A stretch of DNA of 8,992 bases from Desulfobacterales bacterium. Its GTDB lineage: Bacteria; Desulfobacterota; Desulfobacteria; Desulfobacterales; Desulfobacteraceae. Each line of letters begins with the position of its first letter. The stretch's first letter is position 1. A program made the position numbers and the translations under genes. Shown one piece after another: positions 5,658 to 8,992 of the stretch. The stretch lies in assembly GCA_022361535.1 (NCBI GenBank), contig JAKSAU010000403.1:1-8992 (forward strand), read 5' to 3'. The notes beneath the pieces are model-generated. The model worked only from the letters and a program-made list of their open reading frames with translations, had not been told where the DNA came from and ran no database searches.

Positions 5658-5880
5658 TTAACACCTTGTTAAAAACTCTTGTTTGATGCGTTTGATCACA
5701 CAATCATCATTGGAACTATATATTGTTTTTTTATTTTGATATGTTTGCTCATCCTGGCACGTATTGGATTTCTTAAGTCGCTGGTCTCTTTGGATTTTGG
5801 CTGCATCAATTTTTTCTATTATAACGGACTAGTTCCTTTTTGCTGTAGCCCTTACTCTTTTGAATCGTTCTCCTTGTCAT
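5658..5880 (-). pseudogene. Small basic ORF interrupted at an A6 run: frameshifted gene or programmed frameshift
   Basis: The ATG at 5880 follows AAAGGA by 5 bases. It opens a 24-residue basic peptide (MTRRTIQKSKGYSKKELVRY..) that stops at a TGA at 5806-5808, right after a run of six A. Removing one A continues the protein as RKIDAAKIQRDQRLKKS.. to a TAA at 5658, 73 residues in all. A shift back by one base instead continues as LMQPKSKETSDLRNP.. to a TGA at 5696-5698, 61 residues. The zero-frame sequence at the stop is A_AAA_AAT, which has the form of a canonical minus-one slippery heptamer. So it is either a decayed gene, a sequencing or assembly slip, or a recoded gene. The product is unknown. 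Confidence 0.3.
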
Positions 5881-5882
5881 TT

Positions 5883-5899
5883 TATTCCTTTCAGGAATA
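5883..5899 (-). promoter_or_regulatory. Hairpin holding the ribosome site of the 5880 ORF
   Basis: TATTCCT (5893-5899 read on the minus strand) pairs over 7 bases with AGGAATA (5883-5889), with a 3-base loop. The second arm contains the Shine-Dalgarno AGGA, 5 bases ahead of the ATG at 5880. If the ORF is translated, this hairpin would hide its ribosome site. Confidence 0.35.
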
Positions 5900-6344
5900 T
5901 TTTCTTGATATGTACTAATAGTAGACGTTTTCTCGGTGGAGAATGCTGACACCCAAATGTAAGGTTGCCCAAATATGTCAGCAGTATTTAAATACTGACC
6001 TACACCTACAAACAATCAGCATAAATTTATCGATAAGATAATATGTTAGGAAAACAAACAGATGAGTTGAGGACGATCTTTTTGTTCTATTTTGAAATGT
6101 ATGCTAACCGATTTCAGCTAAAGCATATATGATTTGATAAGGATTGCAAGCAAATAAATTGAATGACCAGTCCATTTTAGACGATATCAAACCAGAACAA
6201 GACATAAAAGACTAATGCGCAAAACACCTCCAGCAGAATAAGTTATTGATTTAACTATGCAATAAACATCAACCAAAACAACAAGAAGTCCAGAAATGTA
6301 TTTAGCAAAAAAAATGCCAACATTACAAATGAAATTCTTTTTTC
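5900..6344. other. AT-rich stretch with nested inverted repeats and only fragments of reading frames
   Basis: No intact gene is recognised. At 5944-5999 there are overlapping symmetric elements: TGCTGACA (5944-5951) with TGTCAGCA (5976-5983), and a perfect 16-base palindrome CAGTATTTAAATACTG (5982-5997); the spacer carries two CCCAAAT copies. Short open stretches with protein-like composition occur on the plus strand. One is a 29-residue frame at 6043-6132 beginning MLGKQTDELRTIF, and another is an 18-residue frame ending near 6213 that reads NDQSILDDIKPEQDIKD. Neither has a good ribosome site. They may be remnants of lost genes. Confidence 0.4.
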
Positions 6345-6372
6345 TTGACACCTTTTTGTTTTGCTGTATGAT
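6345..6372 (+). promoter_or_regulatory. Sigma70-type promoter of csp2
   Basis: TTGACA (6345-6350), a 16-base spacer, and TATGAT (6367-6372). Both boxes are near consensus and line up with the csp1 promoter. The predicted transcript start is near 6379. Confidence 0.75.
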
Positions 6373-6378
6373 GTATTG

Positions 6379-6498
6379 TTATTGCACTAATTGAAGTGCT
6401 TAAGTTTCCTCCTTAAGGTGTATATCCCACAAAATCTGTGATTATTCCCAAAAGTTAGAAGCGATTTATTTTTATTTTTTATTTAGGAGAATGCCGAC
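6379..6498 (+). promoter_or_regulatory. Conserved long 5' leader of csp2, candidate cold-shock RNA switch
   Basis: It carries the same 29-base block as csp1 (here 6401-6429), the GCACT/AGTGC hairpin (6384-6388 with 6395-6399) and the GAAGCGATTTA and AGGAGAATGCCGA elements. The loop of the first hairpin and the stretch after the block have diverged. In this copy CTTAAG (6399-6404) pairs perfectly with CTTAAG (6412-6417) and displays TTTCCTC in a 7-base loop, a cleaner fold than in csp1. Confidence 0.65.
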
Positions 6499-6702
6499 AT
6501 GGCAACTTGTATCGTAAAATGGTTTAACGACACAAAAGGTTTTGGATTTATAGAACAACATGACAGCGGAAAAGATGTGTTTGTGCATCACTCCGGTATC
6601 AACTCAGTTGGGTTTAAGTCCCTCAATGAAGGGGATAGTGTTACATTCGACATTGAAGACGGCCCCAAAGGCCCTGCTGCAGCAAATGTAACCGTGATTT
6701 AG
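6499..6702 (+). CDS. Cold-shock protein, CspA family (copy 2)
   Basis: A 67-residue cold-shock domain with RNP1 KGFGFI (13-18) and RNP2 VFVHHS (27-32). Relative to copy 1 most changes are conservative (S12T, V52I, E54D), with a few surface changes such as E21H and R46S; residue 4 is Cys. It would act as a single-stranded RNA-binding chaperone like copy 1, with a slightly different surface charge. The ATG follows AGGAG by 9 bases, as in copy 1. It stands alone between its own promoter and a strong terminator. The similarity of both protein and leader points to a duplication of a complete transcription unit. The closeness of the leaders suggests that both copies are under the same regulation. 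Confidence 0.96.
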   Translation: MATCIVKWFNDTKGFGFIEQHDSGKDVFVHHSGINSVGFKSLNEGDSVTFDIEDGPKGPAAANVTVI

Positions 6703-6751
6703 TTAACCGTTTTATTTGAGTCAAAAAAGTCAACTTGATGACTTGAAAAAT

Positions 6752-6792
6752 AAAAGACCCTGAACAGAAAATTGTTCCGGGTCTTTTTATTT
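6752..6792 (+). terminator. Intrinsic terminator of csp2
   Basis: AAAAGACCC (6752-6760) pairs with GGGTCTTTT (6779-6787). Across one mismatch, GAACA (6762-6766) pairs with TGTTC (6773-6777) around a 6-base loop. A TTTTTATTT tail follows. This is a textbook terminator. Confidence 0.9.
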
Positions 6793-6867
6793 CAGCGAAA
6801 ATCAATCATCGTTTTCGTCGAGATTAATGTGGTTAAAACTTTGAAAGCCAATTGAAAAATTATATCC

Positions 6868-7218
6868 ATGAAAATGTGTAAAAAATGCGCTGAATGCTGT
6901 AAAAACTATCCTTTAATAAAATTATCTAAAAATGAAATCAATTCTTTAGAGTTATTCACAGGATTACACTTTGTTATACCCGTAAATTCAAAAGGCGTTG
7001 CATATGAAGGCTACCTTTTACAATTTAAAAAAAATGGAGATTGTTATTTTTTAAATGAGCACAATGGTAGCTATTATTGTAGTGTGTATGAAGTGCGGCC
7101 AAAAATTTGTAAAAACTATCCATCAAACCTCAGACAGCAAGAATTCTGCAGCTTAAGTAGGGAGAAAATATTAAATAGAGCCTGGAAACCATTCTCGACG
7201 GCTAAACGTCGCTTATAA
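6868..7218 (+). CDS. YkgJ-like CxxCxxCC cysteine cluster protein
   Basis: A 116-residue protein with the family signature near the N-terminus: C4-x2-C7-x2-C10-C11, followed by NYP. Further cysteines lie at C59 (GDCYFL), C71 (YYCSVYEVRPKICKNYP) and C81 within the typical second block, with C94 after it. The family (PF03692, annotated as putative zinc- or iron-chelating) is usually 80-200 residues long; its cysteines are thought to hold a metal, and its biochemical role is unknown. I keep the first ATG, although no Shine-Dalgarno site is visible before it or before the second in-frame ATG two codons later. The base composition is clearly more AT-rich than that of the neighbouring recB. It is a single-gene unit downstream of the csp2 terminator. 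Confidence 0.85.
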   Translation: MKMCKKCAECCKNYPLIKLSKNEINSLELFTGLHFVIPVNSKGVAYEGYLLQFKKNGDCYFLNEHNGSYYCSVYEVRPKICKNYPSNLRQQEFCSLSREKILNRAWKPFSTAKRRL

Positions 7219-7290
7219 TCACCAATCATTTTCTGATGTTTCTTACCTCACTTTTTCGTCCCAAAGTAAGTTCATGTGTGGACTACTTAA

Positions 7291-7425
7291 AAGCCAAGCC
7301 CGAACTCGGTATCGTATTTTATAATTACTGAATACCAGAAAGGAATTCTTACAGTGTTTTCAGAACTTGGAAAAGGAGCAAATTCTATCACTCGGCTCCC
7401 TGTGAATAGAAGGTCTATGAGTTAA
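7291..7425 (+). pseudogene. Relic of the C-terminal end of a sensor histidine kinase
   Basis: A plus-strand frame, open from just after the TAA at 7288-7290 to a TAA at 7423-7425, encodes 44 residues containing GILTVFSELGKG and then TRLPV close to the end. The pattern S-E-L-G-K-G, seven or so residues, then L-P-V is how the HATPase domain of two-component sensor kinases ends (normally S-x-x-G-x-G-T-x-F-x-x-x-L-P). The upstream N, G1 and G2 boxes and the histidine domain are not present in the 70 bases between this frame and the YkgJ-like gene. So this is a gene end without a gene. A GTG at 7354 (start of VFSELGKG) has a weak AGGA upstream, but a 23-residue product is unlikely to be functional. 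Confidence 0.4.
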
Positions 7426-7639
7426 AAATAGATATGGATAAATTATTCCTTCTTTTTATTGAACGATATGAGTGATGCAAAGGCTTGTATTTATGTATAA
7501 AAGCTCAGGATTGGCACCTGCATACTAATACAATATCTTGTGGTTACATTGAATCAGAACTCTGACACCGTATGTCAGATTCAATCCGGATTTCTACAAA
7601 TAGAATATGCTTTACGTTTGGTTGTATAATCCAAATGCC
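7426..7639. other. Intergenic stretch, possible receiver-domain relic and a hairpin after recB
   Basis: No intact gene. On the minus strand around 7499-7540, two adjacent frames read DIVL and then MQVPILS, resembling the D-I-V-L-M-D-x-Q-M-P core of a response-regulator receiver with the frame broken in the middle; this is a faint match. The hairpin described separately at 7549-7584 may end the recB transcript. Confidence 0.3.
7549..7584 (-). terminator. Possible terminator hairpin downstream of recB
   Basis: TCTGACA (7561-7567) pairs with TGTCAGA (7573-7579) around a 5-base loop. The helix can be extended by TTGAA (7549-7553) with TTCAA (7580-7584) across a one-sided 7-base bulge. It lies about 55 bases past the recB stop. 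There is no T tract on the minus-strand side, so this may be an RNA 3'-end structure rather than a true terminator. Confidence 0.35.
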
Positions 7640-8992
7640 TTATAGGGTCTTACGCAATTTATCCATAAATAAACTTGAAGGCTTGTGATAATATATACCT
7701 GTATCCAAATCAGGTCTCATGCCCCTTATAAACAGGTAAAAAACGCCCCCAAAATGGACATTGTAATCATAGCGGGGCATACGAAAAGCAAGATACCTGT
7801 CTAAAGCGGCAAGATACAAATGATATTGAAGGATATAGTCATGGGAGACCATGGCCTCATTTACTGACTGCCCTTGATAATCCTTGTATTCAGGTCCCAG
7901 ATAGTTGGACTTGTAATCCAGGATATACCATTTATCATCATGGCGGACCACAAGATCAATAAATCCTTTTAAAAATCCTTTGAATACCGGTATATCCATT
8001 CCTGACAAGCGGACTGCATAATCTGCGGTTTCTTTAAATCCTGAAAACAAACCTGCCATTTCCCTGTAATTAAACTGATCCAAGCTAAAACTGAATTCAA
8101 GCTCGGTAAACCTATTCTCTTGGGTGATGTCTGCCAAACGAAATCCTGTTCCATCCCCGGGGTTTAAAGATGAGGTTATGATATCTTTGACTGCATTGCA
8201 GATTAAGTTTTCAGATCCGGTTCCTGCCAAACCAAACCGGTCCAGGTTACGGTTCACTGCAGGCTCAATAGTTGTTTGATCTGGAAAATCTATGTCTTCT
8301 AAAACCCCGTGGAAAAAATCCCCTGCCCTGGCACCTTTTGGAAAAGCCTCCAGTAAAACGGGTTCATCATCACCGATTTGATCCAGCAACGTGGTTTGAG
8401 GCTCAGGTTCCCAGTTTTCAGGAGTTTGATTCTCTTCAAAGTGAACATTCTGGCCTGAGATCAGGGCTGAGTAGCTTGAGATACGCCAATTTGACATAAC
8501 CTTTCGCCTCAGAACCCTTGGTGCAAGAGACTGGATCAAGTTTTCATCAGATTGTGAAAACTTATCCGTTGCGCGGTCGGCAGCAGGCACCACAACTTCA
8601 ATACAACCCGGTACTTGGTCACAAAGCTTTTCCAGATCTTGGACCATGGCTACATCTTCTTTGCAGCCTGAGGGGTGCAAAAGCTGGCCTAAGGCTGATC
8701 GGTCTGCCCCTGCAAATCCGCCCCAGTAAATACGGCACATGGCTGATGCCCGGGTCAAAGCCACATAAAGCAATCGCATTTCTTCAGTTTCCTGCTCCAG
8801 GGCCATAAGCTCCCTTGCCTGGTCAATATTATCCGATCCCAGGTCCAGGACAAGTTCATCCTGGTTTAACGGGTCATGAAAAACAGCCGGGCCACTCTTG
8901 TCGATGCTGCGGGTGCCGGCCCACAGATAAGGCAAAAACACAATAGGATATTCAAGTCCTTTACTTTTATGAATGGTAACAATGGCAACTGC
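7640..8992 (-). CDS. recB: RecB, beta subunit of exodeoxyribonuclease V (RecBCD), C-terminal 450 residues, 5' end outside the window
   Basis: The frame is open to the right edge, so the gene is cut by the window and is not short in itself. Visible parts, numbered from the edge, are helicase motif V VTIHKSKGLEYPIVFLP (5-21) and motif VI RLLYVALTRA (73-82), then a linker starting at WRISSYSAL, then the RecB nuclease domain with H228 (DFFHG), D346 (GFIDLV), D359 and K361 (LDYKSN). These correspond to the E. coli RecB catalytic set H956, D1067, D1080 and K1082, and the 13-residue step between the two aspartates is identical. The ending YDYNVHFGGVFYLFIRGM is RecB-like and argues against AddA. RecBCD processes double-strand breaks and degrades foreign DNA, switching at Chi. 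recC or recD are not visible here. The nuclease appears intact. Confidence 0.93.
   Translation of the reverse strand, partial: AVAIVTIHKSKGLEYPIVFLPYLWAGTRSIDKSGPAVFHDPLNQDELVLDLGSDNIDQARELMALEQETEEMRLLYVALTRASAMCRIYWGGFAGADRSALGQLLHPSGCKEDVAMVQDLEKLCDQVPGCIEVVVPAADRATDKFSQSDENLIQSLAPRVLRRKVMSNWRISSYSALISGQNVHFEENQTPENWEPEPQTTLLDQIGDDEPVLLEAFPKGARAGDFFHGVLEDIDFPDQTTIEPAVNRNLDRFGLAGTGSENLICNAVKDIITSSLNPGDGTGFRLADITQENRFTELEFSFSLDQFNYREMAGLFSGFKETADYAVRLSGMDIPVFKGFLKGFIDLVVRHDDKWYILDYKSNYLGPEYKDYQGQSVNEAMVSHDYILQYHLYLAALDRYLAFRMPRYDYNVHFGGVFYLFIRGMRPDLDTGIYYHKPSSLFMDKLRKTL

Noticed and set aside
5679..5918. 79-codon plus-strand frame with a hydrophobic N-terminal half, resembling a small membrane protein
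   Set aside because: TTG start with no ribosome site; the hydrophobicity comes from T-rich DNA opposite the A-rich minus-strand ORF, which has a good ribosome site.
5881..6015. N-terminal extension of the 5880 ORF up to a TTG at 6015
   Set aside because: The extension runs through the palindromes at 5944-5999 and lacks a ribosome site, whereas the ATG at 5880 has AAAGGA at 5 bases.
5193..6344. Insertion sequence or CRISPR array in the AT-rich island
   Set aside because: No transposase motif, no terminal inverted repeats with target duplication, and no regularly spaced repeats could be found. The slippery heptamer alone is not enough to call a mobile element.
7640..8992. Assignment of the right-edge gene to AddA
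   Set aside because: The ending YDYNVHFGGVFYLFIRG, the GFIDL-to-LDYKSN spacing and the absence of a cysteine cluster around the nuclease domain fit RecB better.

Overview
The window reads as a piece of a mesophilic Gram-negative genome, most likely a sulfate-reducing member of the Desulfobacterota (Desulfobacterales type). This is an inference from the style of the proteins (RRM protein with a basic tail, RhlE-like helicase followed by a tiny lysine-rich protein, RecB-type nuclease, YkgJ-type cysteine cluster protein), from the mixed base composition, and from the classical AGGAGG and TTGACA signals. Nothing in the window fixes the species.

Layout. Positions 1-110 hold the tail of a cupin domain, probably from an XRE/cupin regulator. 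A four-gene minus-strand operon follows, transcribed from about 2760 down to 481: RhlE-like DEAD-box helicase, 48-residue lysine-rich protein, seven-beta-strand methyltransferase, and RRM RNA-binding protein, with gaps of 33, 9 and 30 bases. Two plus-strand cold-shock genes (3378-3581 and 6499-6702) form near-duplicate units. Each has a TTGACA promoter, a leader of about 120 bases, an AGGAG ribosome site and its own hairpin terminator. Between them lie a transglutaminase-like protein (3748-4806), a 71-residue protein with a cysteine-rich tail (4977-5192), and an AT-rich minus-strand cluster of very small genes. That cluster includes a 62-residue and a 55-residue ORF joined by an ATGA overlap, and a possible frameshifted gene upstream of them. 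After the second cold-shock gene come a YkgJ-like CxxCxxCC protein (6868-7218), a stretch carrying what looks like the worn-down end of a sensor histidine kinase (7291-7425), and the C-terminal 450 residues of RecB running off the right edge.

How it fits together. The helicase, RRM protein and two Csp proteins are all RNA-handling proteins of the kind bacteria use to keep RNA unfolded and translatable in the cold, so the left two thirds looks like an RNA-chaperone neighbourhood. The most interesting signal is not a protein. The two csp leaders share a perfectly conserved 29-base block, preceded by a small hairpin. The block contains a copy of the anti-Shine-Dalgarno sequence CCTCCTTA and can fold so that CCTC lies in a hairpin loop. 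This may be a cis-acting RNA switch for cold-shock expression, distinct in sequence from what I remember of the E. coli cspA leader. The second notable point is the ATGA-coupled gene pair, whose junction sits inside a hairpin that hides the downstream start codon.
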